Shown: positions 46,743-58,324 of the stretch, one piece after another | Position numbering within the stretch: the first letter of the stretch is position 1 | How the letters are laid out: each line of letters starts with the position of its first letter | Origin: Sparassis latifolia | Taxonomy: Eukaryota > Basidiomycota > Agaricomycetes > Polyporales > Sparassidaceae | NCBI GenBank assembly: GCA_018466975.1 | Contig: JAENRS010000017.1 | Coordinates: 1-64,000 of the forward strand | Direction: 5' to 3' | Length of the DNA: 64,000 bases | The notes under the pieces: generated by a model | Told to the model about the DNA's origin: nothing | The model's input: the letters and a program-made list of their open reading frames with translations, nothing else | Database searches by the model: none | Program-made: the position numbers and the translations under genes

Positions 46743-47189
46743 TGCGCGTCGGGGACGGAGGGAGATCTGGGAAGATCTTGGGCGGGCGGATAAATACAAA
46801 TTCCCCAGGTTTTCCCCGCGTTCCCCACAGTCGACCGAGGCTGCTCGTCGTCCTTGGCGATCCCGCCGCTGCGTCCACAGTGTCCAACCAGCCGAGCGTC
46901 CGACGCCCGACGGCCAAGACGTCGTACAGCGATTCGAAGAAACGCCATTGGACACTCATGACCTGGCGTGTCTCACCGGTTAGTGAGCAATCACCTTCGC
47001 CCCTTCGGCCGTTCTGCCGCACGCCAAAAACACCTCCCATTCTTCCCACCCGCTGACCAGTGCACTCGACCTGACCAACAGGCGCCTGACCTCCCATAAG
47101 AACTCTCCCCCGTCGCCTATTCCCGTTCTCCGACGCCCCGCAGCCACGACCTCCGACGCACAGAAGACACGACCTTCGACGCCCCTGCC

Positions 47190-48692
47190 ATGGCCTCCTT
47201 CGATCCCCCAAGTACTCTCAAACCCGCAGAGGTCGCAGCCACGATGGTCCAGCACGGCCTCGCGAAGCACCGCACCCGCGCCGACATCCTCTTCTTCAAG
47301 GCCGTCCGTTCCTCCTCGCTGCTGATCCCGTGCGCACGCTGACCACGCCCGCAGTTCCTCGCAGGCAACATGCTCTCCTACGGCGGCCTCCTCTCCGAGA
47401 TCATCTCCGGCGGCTCCCCCGCCCTCACCGCCTCCAACCCCGGCCTCGTCAAGGTCCTCGGCGGCGCCGTCTTCCCCGTCGGCCTCATCATGATCGTCCT
47501 CCAGGGCCAGGAGCTCCTCACCAGCAACATGATGGTGCGCCCTCCCACTCCCACCTGAGCGTGGGACCGCCCGGTGCCACGTTGGCTAACGCGCACGCAG
47601 ATATTCCCCATGGCTATCCTAAAGGGCGCCGTGCCCTGGTGGAGTCTCCCGCTCAACTGGCTCATCGGTACGCGCGCCTCCCCCGTATTCTCCCCGGCGG
47701 AATATGCGAGTCTCACACTCTACCCGCAGTCACCTTTGGCAACCTCGTCGGCAGCCTCTTCTTCGCCGCCATCCTCGTCAAGTGTGCGTCTGCGCGTCCT
47801 CTCCCTCCGTAGTCGATCCCTAGAGCTGACGCCCGCGCACAGACACGGGCATCATCTCGACCGCGCCGTACGACGCGTACGTGATCTCGTTCGCGCTCCA
47901 CAAGGCCCAGGAGCCCCAGTGGTACCAGATCTTCCTCCGCGGGATCGGCTGCAACTGGCTCGTCTGCATCGCCATCTGGGTGCGTCCCCCTCCCTCCGTC
48001 TGTCGTGTGGCGCTCCGCTGACGGTGTCGTTCGTGCTCCTTTTCTCGCGTTTTTTGTCTCTCTGCCTCGTGTCGCGCGGTCCATGCGCGCGTGTTCTGTG
48101 TATTCCTGAATACGCGGCGCCGTCTGTGTGGGAATCAGCAAGCGGCGGGCGCGCGCGACACGCTCTCCAAGGTACGTCCGAGCGCCCCGCGCGCGCACGC
48201 CCGCGCACACACTGACCGTGTCCCCCGGCGCGCCGCCGCCCCGCAGATCGTCGCGATATGGATCCCGATCATGATCTTCGTCTCCGCCGGGTTCGACCAC
48301 GGTGCGTCGCTCCCTCCCCGCCTCCCCACAGCACCCCCACCGCTGACCCCCACCCGCACACAGTCATCGCGAACATGTTCTCCGTCCCGCTCGGGATCAT
48401 GTTCGGCGCGCCCGTGCGTCCCCCCCCCTGTGTGCGCATCCACACGCTGACTAAACGAGGCTGACCGCAGATGACCGCGGGGTACTACATCGGCAAGTCG
48501 CTCGTGCCGAGCTACCTGGGCAACGTCGTCGGCGCGCTGCTCGTCGCGCTCCCCGCGACGTACTTCTACCTCTGGGACTGGCGCGCGGGCGGCCTGCGCG
48601 GCGCCGAGGAGGGCGAGGGCGCGCCGAGCGGGCGGGACAGCGAGAATGGCGAGGAGGGCAAGACGTATGCGGTGAGCGCGCAGGGGGCGTGA
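47190..48692 (+). CDS. Formate/nitrite transporter (FNT) family protein
   Basis: Join(47190-47303, 47355-47534, 47601-47667, 47730-47783, 47843-47979, 48139-48171, 48247-48301, 48364-48413, 48471-48692); 303 residues in frame. Six hydrophobic segments fit the FNT aquaporin-like pentameric channel fold: FLAGNMLSYGGLLSEIISGG, VFPVGLIMIVLQGQELLTSNMM (read in two parts), TFGNLVGSLFFAAILV, GIGCNWLVCIAIW, IVAIWIPIMIFVSAGFDH and SYLGNVVGALLVALPATYF. GQELLTSNMM and GCNWLVC match family signatures; the central histidine is in SAGFDH. It should move formate, nitrite or related monovalent anions across the plasma membrane. The soluble tail is Glu/Gly-rich. No nitrate or nitrite reductase genes are adjacent. 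Exon 6 is only 33 nt. Confidence 0.92.
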
Positions 48693-48871
48693 GCCCTGCC
48701 CCCGCCGCCGCAAGGGGAGGGGAGGGGAGGGGGCGGTGTAATGTATTGTTTATTTTGCGCTGCGGACGGTCTGGGAGGGGAGGGGAGGGGAGTAACATAT
48801 TGGATTTTATTTTTGTGCTTGTTGGACGGGACGTGTTCGCGCTTGCTTGCTTGCTTTGCTTTGTACTGTAG

Positions 48872-49189
48872 TAGACCAAAACGGAGACCGGATGTCGCTA
48901 TTGATAGCAGTTGACGTTTCGCCGCAGGGTACGATATACGCGGACGCACACTACTGCTTTCTACGCGCCTCTTGTCGAGCGGACAATGCGCCTATAGTCT
49001 TTCTAGCGGAATCTATTTGTGATACGTGACAGGCCGATCCGCCGAAATTCAGGTCTTCCTGGATCGGTTTGGGCACATCGCAGGTGAGATGAGGTGCTTG
49101 CTTGTACTGTGAATTTTGTAGACCAAAACGGAGACCGGATGTCGCTATTGAAATATTGACGTTTTACGAACACGGACGCACACTACTGC
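48872..49189. repeat. Short direct repeat downstream of the transporter
   Basis: TAGACCAAAACGGAGACCGG begins at 48872 and again at 49119. Both copies continue with ATGTCGCTATTGA and end in GGACGCACACTACTGC (48957 and 49189). The second copy lacks about 15 bases in the middle. It lies at the left edge of the accessory island. Confidence 0.8.
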
Positions 49190-49639
49190 CTCTGCGACGC
49201 TGCGCGATTTACATTGTGACACAGTGCCGGTTCGGCAATCAAGACCTCCTAGTAAGAGCCCGTAATAGAAAGCAGACGTCAGACACGGATATCCGAGGTA
49301 CGAGGTTGAAGCAGAGTGTCTACCAGATACGCTATGAGTGAACGATGCGCGGTGCGCCAGCGCGCAGCATGGTCAAGAACGCAGCCGCATCAATTGCAAG
49401 TGGGTATGTCATCCCCCCCAAGCCCAGCTGACGGACCTCCTAACAAATCAGACGCGGAGCGCCCCAGCATCATGACCAATCCAGATAGCCAAGACCAGCA
49501 GCACCTCAGCAAGAATAGCCAAGGGCTCGAGCACGGACGGTATCAACTCATCGCATCGCACCAGAACAAGGAACAAGGAGGCGGGCTTCCGCTGCACGCA
49601 GCAAAGCCACGAACCACGGGGGCGCACCAGGCTAGGGTA

Positions 49640-50640
49640 TGTCAGCGCGCACTCAGGTGACGATCCGCGCGCAAGGTCACGAACGCAGCGCCCGCCAGCC
49701 CGGACCCCCCAAAATAGACACACAGCGGCCCCATGGCCTGCAAGAATAGCGCAGGCCGTATCTCCAGCTCGCGGTGCCCTGGCTCGAAGGATATTACTAA
49801 TTTATCACTCGGGAGCAAGTGTACCCGCGCGTCGACAGTCAGCGAGGACGAGAACCAGGGGTGAGTGTTCCTGGTGTGTGCAGTGCAGGAGAGAGCTTCG
49901 ACGGCTGCGCGGCTGGGGACCAACACCGGACGAGGTACACCGAGGATACGGCGCGAAGGGGACAGGGTTCGACGCTTTCGAGGCCGAGCACAGGATAGCA
50001 TCGCGAGCGCGGTAGACCCCGAACCATGATTTACCGACAGTGTTTTCCCCATTCACACCAGCGTGCGCGAGAACAAGGGAAACAGTGATACGAGCGCGGA
50101 AAATATCAACGGATGCCACTAAAGACATAGCATCAACCCCGTTCCTAGACAGAACCACAGCTAAAAGGGTCAATAATTCCAGCTGAACGAAGGAGCCGTC
50201 ACACATGCCAGTACATCTCCGCGAACTTAGTCTCTATCAAAATAGGCTATAGATTAGGCCGAAGACCAGCACTGTCCCGGTATTTCCTCGGCACGTCTTC
50301 GCAGGCACAGACGATTGCAAGATAGTGGCAGTGAGGCACCGGGAGCACCCACGAAGATCGCCCAGCGAATTCGCAATGTTGGGCACTGCGCGATATGAAG
50401 CGGAGGATCAGAAGACCCGAAGAATCTTGGACGCACGGAAACGTTGAACCAAATTCCCGAGTCCCTCTGCATGGCTTTGCGCAGACGGCGACGGCCACCA
50501 GATTACACTGGGGGTAAGAAAGGTATTCAACCCATTAAGCATCAGGTGCCGATAACTCTTGGCCATGTTCCAGAACGTGATGTACGAGCACACATACTAG
50601 TAGAATATCAAAGGATCGGCCACAAATAATTCAAAATCGT
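49640..50640 (-). pseudogene. Unrecognised multicopy element, copy 1
   Basis: This segment shares blocks with 52550-53820, 53640-54290 and, inverted, 57180-58030. Landmarks are CCCCATGGCCTG near 49730, GTCAGCGAGGACGAGAACC near 49840, CACACCAGCGTGCGC near 50055 and TCCCGGTATTTCCTCGGC near 50276. On the minus strand it carries open pieces such as LAHAGVNGENTVGKSWFGVY and LEIRPALFLQAMGPLCVYFG, which suggest an old coding element with a hydrophobic end, but frames are broken between them. I do not recognise the family. Confidence 0.6.
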
Positions 50641-51199
50641 ACTTGAATAAAAATCCCGTTACCAACGTGGGCCAGCATGACGGTAAAGTAAAGTCCTCCA
50701 ACGATCGACGCATTGAGTTCTATAGCCGCTGTTGAGTTGGATTATATGTCAGCATCTTGACACCAGGCGGTTCGAGTCCGAATTCGGTTGCGCCACGCTT
50801 CGTACGGTTCTAAAAGACTCTCGAATCCTACCAATGCAAATAATCTGTGAGCCCAGGGTACCCCCGAAATCATCCTTCAAGGCAAAAGCGAAGCGGAAGC
50901 GCGGACCATCCTCAGTCAGGTCATCGAGTTCGATGCCACGCAAGTCACTAAAATTGACACCGCCGCTAGCACTCAGTGTTCTGCAGCTGATGACAGGCTG
51001 CAGATACTCACAAGATACTCATAAGTCCCTTCAGTGTGTTCAGGCGCCAGAATGTCTTATATATAGACCAGGCCGGACGAACTGCTACGCTGCTCACTAA
51101 GGAACATACCGACCTCAATCACCTTTAGTGGCACGTGGAGTCTGGAAAGCAAAGACAATTAACCTCGAGCTTCGATGAAGTGGCTACAGACGCACCGGC

Positions 51200-52003
51200 T
51201 CTTGAAAACATCTATGATATCATGCAGTGTGACACCAGACAAGTTGTATATGGCGGGAATTCGAGCCCGGCGACACTACAGAACTCCATGCGCTGCATGG
51301 GGGGAAACGTCGCGAACGTGCTCAATGCAATGGGGTGTTCTTCGACTTCAAAGCGTACGAGTCTAACGATTGTATGGCACCGGTGTTCCAAAAACTCGTC
51401 GTTGGCATCAGAGAGGAACACGTCCTGTTGTGAATAGGACCAGGCGTGCAATACAGCGTGTGATAGCAGGCAGGTTCCTCTTCAATGGATTCTTCTCCGT
51501 CAACGGATTGTTCTCCATCGAAGAATTGGTCTTGCTCCTCCTCTATGAGTTGCCACCATGCGCCGCGCTGTGAATAGATGGGTGAGCACTTATTGCGCCG
51601 ATTAAGCGGGTATCTTAGAGTAGTACTCACCGTTCGCCCTCAGCAACTCCGTGCCACATTCACGATTAGTGCACGAGCCATCTTTCTGTATGAGGTTAAA
51701 CGCGATTGCCTTCCACGAGACCTCATCCGGCTTCTGGTGGCGTGTGAGGCCAAGTCCCGAGAGCCAACATGCACGATGCCAGAGTTCATTTTCATCCTTG
51801 TCGGAGCAATACAGATTTGCGACGAGTACATGAGAGTGATAAAACGATACATGTGTCTGGAGGTCGTCGTCGAGAATTGATTCTTTCACCATGAGCAGGA
51901 GTTCGGCCGGTAACCGGCCAAAAAGTGTTCGCAGATCCGTGGGTTTGACGCATACAAGTTCGGCATGTTGATAAAGTCGTTCAAGCTCATCAAAGGAGCT
52001 CAT
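51200..52003 (-). pseudogene. F-box-like paralogue, broken in exon 2
   Basis: Exon 1 (51631-52003) is intact and starts MSSFDELERLYQHAELVCVK, then the F-box-like LFGRLPAELLLMVKESI, then HRACWLSGLGLTRHQKPDEV. It matches the gene at 60717-61319 in order and in the position of the intron (ANG/GTGAGT). Joined to the acceptor at 51568-51569 (TTCACAG), exon 2 meets a stop after about two dozen codons; another frame of the same exon (LIEEEQDQFFDGEQSVDGEE) resembles the acidic tail of a relative at 58.3-58.5 kb. The simplest reading is a frameshift in exon 2. Function of the family is unknown. Confidence 0.55.
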
Positions 52004-52431
52004 GCCTTCGGAGTTTCTGAAGTCGGCGAGTTGGAAGTTGACGGATGAGATCTAAGAGTCGGCCTGGCCTCAAGTCCAACCACGGCTTGTTGAACTATTT
52101 TGGATATGGACAGTACGAATATGGTAGTCGTAGTAATTAGCGGTAACACGTCCGAACCTCACTTTGTTCAACCCATTCAAAACTACCTCAGACCTCAGAA
52201 GTCTAACGCTCTGACATACATTGAGGCGGTTCAAGCAGCTTTGTATGCCCTCTGTGGCGGTGGCATGAGTGCTACTTGAATGCGGTTAATGTGCTACGCA
52301 TGGAGACATTGGAGAGTACATGTACGGTAGGCGTAGCATCGTGCGTGGGACGCACGAGTACTTATGCTCCTGTAACTTTGCGCACAGTGACGAAGTGCAG
52401 ATAAGCGCAGGCTAGCATAATACATCAGCAG

Positions 52432-52504
52432 GTCCCTCGTCCTGTCCTACCTCGGCAACGTCGTCGGCGCGCTCCTCGTCGCGCTCCCCCAGCGCGCGCA
52501 GTAG
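52432..52504 (+). pseudogene. Scrap of a second formate/nitrite transporter gene
   Basis: Bases 52432-52492 match the last exon of the transporter at about 48495-48555 and encode SLVLSYLGNVVGALLVALP before running into a stop at 52502-52504. Most differences from the 48.5-kb gene are synonymous (AGC to TCC serine, CTG to CTC leucine), so the piece descends from a paralogue that was once under selection and is not a recent copy of the neighbour. Nothing else of such a gene is seen on either side. Confidence 0.75.
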
Positions 52505-52549
52505 GGCTAAGAATGGAGACATCAAGTTGGTAAGCCCGATCCTCTCAAA

Positions 52550-53820
52550 AATAAATATGTACAGGCAGCATCGGTCCCCATGGCCTGTAAGTAAGAATAG
52601 ACAGGGAGAAGCAGCTGTATCTGTAGCTCGCGGTGCCCAAGCATATTATTAGTTTACTTATATCACAGCAGCAAGTAAATCCGGACATCAACAGTCAGCG
52701 AGAACGAGAACCTGGGGTGTGGGTTAGTATTCCTGGGGCGTGCAAGAAGAGCATGGACACGTCTGCGCAGCTGCGGACCAACAGCGGGAGATGGTAGTAG
52801 GCACCAGGGATACCAACCAGGAGAAACTTGGGGGTATCGTTCTTCAAGCTTCAAGGCCGACGTGCGCACCGTCGTTACGCAAGCGTCCGGGCGCCGACAC
52901 AGATGCACAGACACAGATGCACAGACGAAACCTCGAGAACCGTACTTGCGTGAGAAGGTCGAGACGGGAATTTGTTCCTCCAAAGGGGAGACGGAGACAG
53001 TCAATTTTGCTACAGCGCCAGCCGTACCAATGAAGTGTCCTTGTCCCGTCCAGAGTCTACAATCCAACGCATGCGTTCACGATTATTACCAAGGACCATG
53101 CCAATAAGTAGCGGACAAGTCGAACATGGGTGTCAATGCGAGCTTGAGAACCCAAACACTGTGGCCAAGCAATATTCTACCCCGTTAGGCGATCCACAAT
53201 CAAACTGGGCTATGGCCCGGAGGAAAACTAAAGAACCTTGGATGCACAAAACAATTCAACCAGATTCCCGATGACAATGCCTCAAAGCAGAGAACAGAGT
53301 AGAATCACGCGTGCTGTAGACCTAGAGCCACGATTTACCAACAGTATCTTCCTCATTCACACCAGCGTGCGCAAGAAACAACGGATGCCACTACTCATAG
53401 CGTGATCAGCACGGAAAAGAGAAGATCATCGGCTGAGCGCTGAATGCCACAGAGGACACAGCATTATTTAGACGCATGCTAAGGCCCTTCCCAGAACGAG
53501 GCACAGCTAAAATAATCAACGGCGGTCAATAATCCCAGTTGAACAGTCGTACATGTCAGTTCATACGGGGTTCCACCGGGGACCAATGTCATGCCCGCAA
53601 GCTCACACACACTCCCCGTCGAAATAGGCGATAAATTGGATCGAATATCGGCTCAGTCCCGGTGTTTCCTCGGAAAGTCTGCGCAGCGACAGAAAAGACA
53701 TCGCTGAGAGGCACCGAGGACGCCAACCAGGATCGCCCATCGCGCCGTCAGGCACAGCACGAAACCGGCAGAGAAGCTCAAGGGCCTCTTTCTTCATTGC
53801 CGACGTTCGCATCATCGTCA
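52550..53820. pseudogene. Unrecognised multicopy element, copy 2
   Basis: Collinear with copy 1 (49.64-50.6 kb): CCCCATGGCCTG near 52577, GTCAGCGAGAACGAGAACC near 52695, CACACCAGCGTGCGC near 53360 and GTTTCCTCGG near 53664. The middle part, from GGGCGCCGACACAG to CCTTGGATGCACAA, is also shared with the inverted copy at 57.2-58.0 kb. Contains a small internal duplication of ACAGATGCACAGAC near 52900-52925. No frame is long enough to be a gene. Confidence 0.6.
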
Positions 53821-54290
53821 TGCAAACGACCGGGTGCGAAAGCCAGCGGAAACAGACGCAGAGACGGAGACTCAGAACCGTATGCGTGCGAAGTTTGTAG
53901 ACGGGAATTTATTACTCCACAGGGAAGACGTCAACGCCATGGACGGCGTAATCTGCGTCGGTTGTGCTGGCAAAACGTCCTGGACGTAACGGTCAGTACA
54001 AGGTCTATAACCCAATGCAGGCTTCCATAATTCTGATGGAGGGGCACGTCGATGAGTAACGAGCAAATCTGACACAATAGCCGATACGAACCTGAGCACT
54101 GCAACACGAAGCAGGGTGCAATGTTCTACCCTGAGACATTCCGCGATCAAAGCGAGCAGAGGCCGGAATACGTCACGGAGGATCGGAAGACCACAGAACC
54201 TTGGATGCATGGAAAAAAATTGACCAGATTCCTGATGGAAATGCTTCGCGGCAGAGCACAAAATAGCATTACACGCACCGTGGAATAAGG
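53640..54290. pseudogene. Unrecognised multicopy element, copy 3 (diverged)
   Basis: This follows copy 2 directly and overlaps its right end. It repeats the order ACGGGAATTTATTACTCCAC, GTCCTGGACGTAACGGTCAG, CACAGAACCTTGGATGCATG, corresponding to positions near 52968, 53040 and 53232 in copy 2. It is more diverged than the others, and indels are common. Confidence 0.5.
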
Positions 54291-55653
54291 CATGACATAT
54301 GTGCAGGAGCGATCAGACCAAAGAATGGACTACAACCATGAGAGCCAACAAAAAAAGGCATTATGGTGGTCACTAATTCCAGTTGAACGAAGGAGCCGTC
54401 GCAGATGTCAGTTCGTACGGCATTCTATCGGCCACCAACGTGACAACCGCGAGTCAAGCTTTCCATCGAAAGTGCGCCGTAGGCCATAAACTGCGACCAT
54501 TGATGACAAGACACATGAGACTTACAGGAGATATAACACTCCTTGCAGCGTGTCCAGATTTTCAAATGTTTCCCGTATGGACCGGGCATGCATCTCGATC
54601 CTACGAGGAGTTAGTGAAAATTGCTCCCGGAGGAAACGCATCCCATCAGAGACTTCCAGCCGCAGAGAGAAACTGGAGAACTAGGATGAGAATAAAGCTC
54701 CAGATCCGACAAGGCGCACTTTCGATTGGAAAGGACACAACATCTTCCCCAGTGATGCCAGTTGGGTTGCGCATGTTGGAGACTGCCAACCTAATAAGAG
54801 AGTACACCTGCATGCGCCTGGGAAGCGTTGCCAAGCTAGCAAGGAGATGTAATGACCCAACCGTAAAGAACGCGAGTGTCGCGTGCAGCACCTCACCGTG
54901 GCGAAGAAGGTAAGGACTGACCGAGCACTTGTTCGTCTGTGTTAGGTAGAAACGAGATACTTACTCACCGTCTAGCTCTTGCTCCAGAGCAGCGGAAGAA
55001 CTAAAGCAGACCTCACCTAGGAGGAGATCTTCCTCCGCCGACGATAGGTACTTGTAGAATAATCTCGTACTTGCAGATGCCGGTCAATAACGCGTGATAG
55101 TGAGCGCAAGAGCGGGCCTTCTCGATACAGAACATTACCAGACAAATCACTGGTTCGGACAGATGGCCAAACGTCTCGTAGACGGGTTCAGATTTTTTCC
55201 TCGCGGGCACCTCGTCGACCTGTTTTGCATGAGACATTGCTCTATGGACTGAAGTACGGAGTACGGGTACCTCAAGAACTTTGCATATTTGGATACCTTG
55301 CCTTCGCCATCCAACATCTTGTACATTGGAATTATGCGCCATCCTCGGTCCCGCTATTGAAGGAGCGTACTATACCTTGGAAGTAACGACCGACTGCGGG
55401 CCCTGGGCGATGGCTACCAATATCGCATCATGAGCACTCGTAATGACGAGGATAAAAACTTGTAAGGCGCTCTGAAAACACCAGGCGAGGTAAAAACCTA
55501 GTGGCAGACGAGCAACTCGGTAGGTAGGAGAAAGAAGCGCTTGCACGCGCCTCCGAGTCTCTTTATTGCTGCCATCCATTCCCGCAGCGTACTCAACCTT
55601 CTGGTCATACACGCGCGACGGCGAGTACGACAGCGCACCTACAAACTTCGGAG
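54291..55653. other. Accessory sequence, no gene resolved
   Basis: Frames here reach 176 codons but show no motif. The minus strand near 54.9-55.0 kb has a CTAGACG/GTGAGT donor-like site preceded by an acidic stretch, similar in layout to the F-box-like genes, so another decayed member is possible. The last 280 bases should contain the promoter of the capping triphosphatase. Confidence 0.3.
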
Positions 55654-56893
55654 ATGGACAAGAAAGACTACATGGATGTCGACGGCGAACGCGACGCGGT
55701 GCGCCCTGCCAAACGCGCCCGCCACACTCCCCCGCCAGATCCCTCTGTTCCCTCCACTTCTTACCAACCGCAGAATGGCAACGGGCACACAGAAACGCTC
55801 CTTCCACTCTCTCAGTCTATCCTAGGCGCTGAGCCTCTCGACGAATTTACCCGCGAGGTCGCTGACTTCGTCCATGCCATGATCAATTCCCGCCCGGCCG
55901 GAGCAGGCACTGTCGAAGTTGAAGCGAAAGTCGGCGTGTTGAGGGATAAGGTGAGCGGCCAACGCCTGCAGCTACCTGTTCTCGTCGAGACGAGTAAGCT
56001 TCTCTGTTTTATCTTGAGTCTCGTTGTGGATGACCTCATGGTGAAGTCCTACTCCCGAACTCCTTCGAATATCGTTTCGAATCCAATATGTCTCCGGTGA
56101 GTACTCCCGACGTGTCCTTCTGTACTGTACAGGAAGCTCAATTGTTTTCTGATTACCGCAGATGCAGCATAAACATCTTAATACCCTTCTCAACAACCTT
56201 ATGCTAACTTCAAAGACATCCTACGCGCCAACGCCCTCCCCGCTCACCTACACCCACCTCCGCCTCGTCGATTCATTCTACCAGGCCGATGGCCACGACC
56301 GCATCCGCGTGACGCGTGACGAGAAGACCGGTGAAGTACATGCATGCGTGCGCAAGGTACGGTTGGGCGATCTCGACATATTTAGCCCAAAACGTGCTGC
56401 GGACTGGCGGATCAGCGTGAACGTGGAGATACCAGGTGAGTTTTTATCCGTTTCGATACATCCGTCTCTTGCGCTGAGATGTTCTCGATCGTTTTGCGCT
56501 AGTCCCTCCGCCGTTAGGGTTGGCGACACATACACGGCGGAAGGACCGCATGAGCTACACTCACGAAGAGTGCGTCATCGACCTTACCCAAGTAACGTCG
56601 TCCGCCGGGCCCTCGTCCAAGGTACGTGCCGCTGAAGTTATACTTAACCGTTCTCTGCTCGTATTTTTTTCTGTTTGCGGAAGAATACTGATGACTCTTT
56701 AATTAATTAGCCCGAAGTCCTGCACGAGCTTGAAGTCGAGATTGCACGCCCAACGTACCTCCTGGTGACCTCTGCGAAGCGCGGCGATCCTTCTGCATCA
56801 GAAGCCGACCGCAGTGCTTTTGACGAGCTCGTTCGGGTGTTTGTCAATAATGCTAGAGTGTTGGTGCGGAACGCCGGCATCTCAGGAGGGTGA
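55654..56893 (+). CDS. CET1: mRNA capping enzyme beta subunit, RNA 5'-triphosphatase
   Basis: Join(55654-55993, 56047-56096, 56162-56435, 56503-56621, 56711-56893); 321 residues in frame. This is the fungal tunnel-type, metal-dependent RNA triphosphatase that removes the gamma phosphate of nascent pre-mRNA before guanylylation. The N-terminal 65 residues are disordered (a basic KRARHTPPPDP). The first metal-binding ExE strand is TVEVEAKVGVLRD (about 90-102), the last is LHELEVEIARP near 267; between them are FEYRFESNMSP, MQHKHLNTLLNNL, DRIRVTRDEK, DWRISVNVEIPVPP and RRKDRMSYTHEECVIDLTQV, in family order. About 320 residues is normal for fungal orthologues. It acts in the nucleus with the guanylyltransferase. 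The gene is isolated in a decayed island, and part of it was copied to the subtelomere at 4363-4577. Confidence 0.92.
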
Positions 56894-57179
56894 GGATAAC
56901 GAGGCGATAATATGCCGTGAAATGGGTGCAAAGTTTTGCATTTCCGTTCAACTTGGATGTGGGTGCCAAGTCGGCAGACAGATTGTACTACATCACGATC
57001 ACTGAAGAACGATGCAAAGTATGTACAATGGATTATGTACGGTGACCAATATTCTCGCCCTGTTTTTATACTTATAATACAATTATAGTACAACCACAAC
57101 GGTTTGTAGTCAGAGATAAGTGAGTTACGTGACTGATTGCATGCTACGACGAGGCTCGAGGCTCGAATGATCATTCCCA

Positions 57180-58030
57180 TCTTTTCCAGCTTAAAGGCCA
57201 ATTGGTGCTACATCTGTTGAACTTTTCCGCGGTCGCATTATCTGTTCTTGTTCTTGCGCACGCTGGTGTGAATGAAGAAGATACCGTTGGCAAACTATTG
57301 GTAAATCGTTGCTCTAGGTCTGCAGCGCGTGCGATGCTATTATATTTTCTGCCTTGAGGTGTCGCTGTCGGGAATCTGGTTGAATTATCTTGTACATCCA
57401 AGGTTCTTTGGTCTTCGTCTGGGATGCATATTCGGTCTCTGCTCACTTTGATTGCGAATTCCTAGCTCCTTCAGAAGGTATTGCAGGGACTTTGGAGTTG
57501 CGGCACTCAAGCTCGCGTTGGCACCCTGTTCGACTTGACCGTTACTTATGGACGTGTTTCTTGATGAGAATCTTGAATGCTGCTGGCGATATAGATCCTG
57601 GACGGGACAAGGAAATTTCATTGGGACGACTGGCGCTGTAACAAAATTCGACTGTCTCCGTCTCCATTTATTCAGTTGTGGAGGAACAAATTCCCATCTT
57701 CAACCTTCTCATGCACGTAGGGTGATCAAGCGTGCATCCGTGCCGGCGCCCGGACTTTGAGTTGCGTGGCGACGGTCCGCATGTCCTGTTCGAGGAACGA
57801 TACGGCCGAGCTTCTCTGACCGGGTTATTATGGCTATGCCTGGAAGCCCGAAGCTGACTGGGCGACCCTCGTTAGTATCTCGGGTTCCTACCATCTCGCG
57901 CTGCGTGGCTGCGCAGACGCCGTCAAGCCCTTCCTGCACGCTCCAGGAATACACCACGACATACTTACCCACCGGTTCTCGTTCTCGCTGACTGTTGACC
58001 CCCGGATTTATTTGCTGCAGTGTAAATTAA
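57180..58030 (-). pseudogene. Unrecognised multicopy element, copy 4 (inverted)
   Basis: The reverse complement of this segment aligns along its whole length with 52680-53400. Shared blocks include GTTCTCGTTCTCGCTGACTG near 57976, GGACGGGACAAGGAAATTTC near 57600, TACATCCAAGGTTCTTTGG near 57395 and GCGCACGCTGGTGTGAATG near 57258. The opposite orientation of copies 2 and 4, about 4 kb apart, gives a long imperfect inverted repeat flanking the CET1 gene. Confidence 0.65.
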
Positions 58031-58324
58031 TCATGTCCTTCTGCACCGCGTGCTGGATAATCGGCAAATCGGCTGCTCCTCGCTTGGTTATTCTGACATT
58101 CAGGCCATAGGGTCCGGGGAACATGTTTATTTTTGAGGAGACCGGCCTACCAGCTCGATGTCTCCGTTCTCAGCCCTACTGCGCGCTTTGGGTCGGCCAA
58201 GCGGCACAGAATGTTGCAGCCAGAGCGCGGTACGAAATATGCTCCGTTGTTTTCCCTGTTCACCGTCGCCCGGCCAACCGAACATTTTATCTTCGACACT
58301 CAATGTGTTGGAACGGTATGCCAT

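Larger units (their letters stand above)
42373..47189. other. Gene-poor 4.8 kb, GC-rich
   Basis: The many frames of 100-290 codons between 43.2 and 47.1 kb overlap on both strands and are low in complexity (Arg/Ala/Pro-rich), as expected for random GC-rich DNA. I found no motif, no plausible exon chain and no resemblance to known families. The interval contains a near-perfect hairpin at 45305-45373 and a GGA microsatellite at 46715-46742. The right end serves as the transporter promoter. Confidence 0.4.

Noticed and set aside
47330..48215. Plus-strand Arg/Pro/His-rich frames of 160 and 213 codons
   Set aside because: They read through introns of the transporter gene in the wrong frame.
50763..50790. 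GGTTCGAGTCC as a tRNA B box
   Set aside because: No A box, acceptor stem or anticodon arm could be folded around it.
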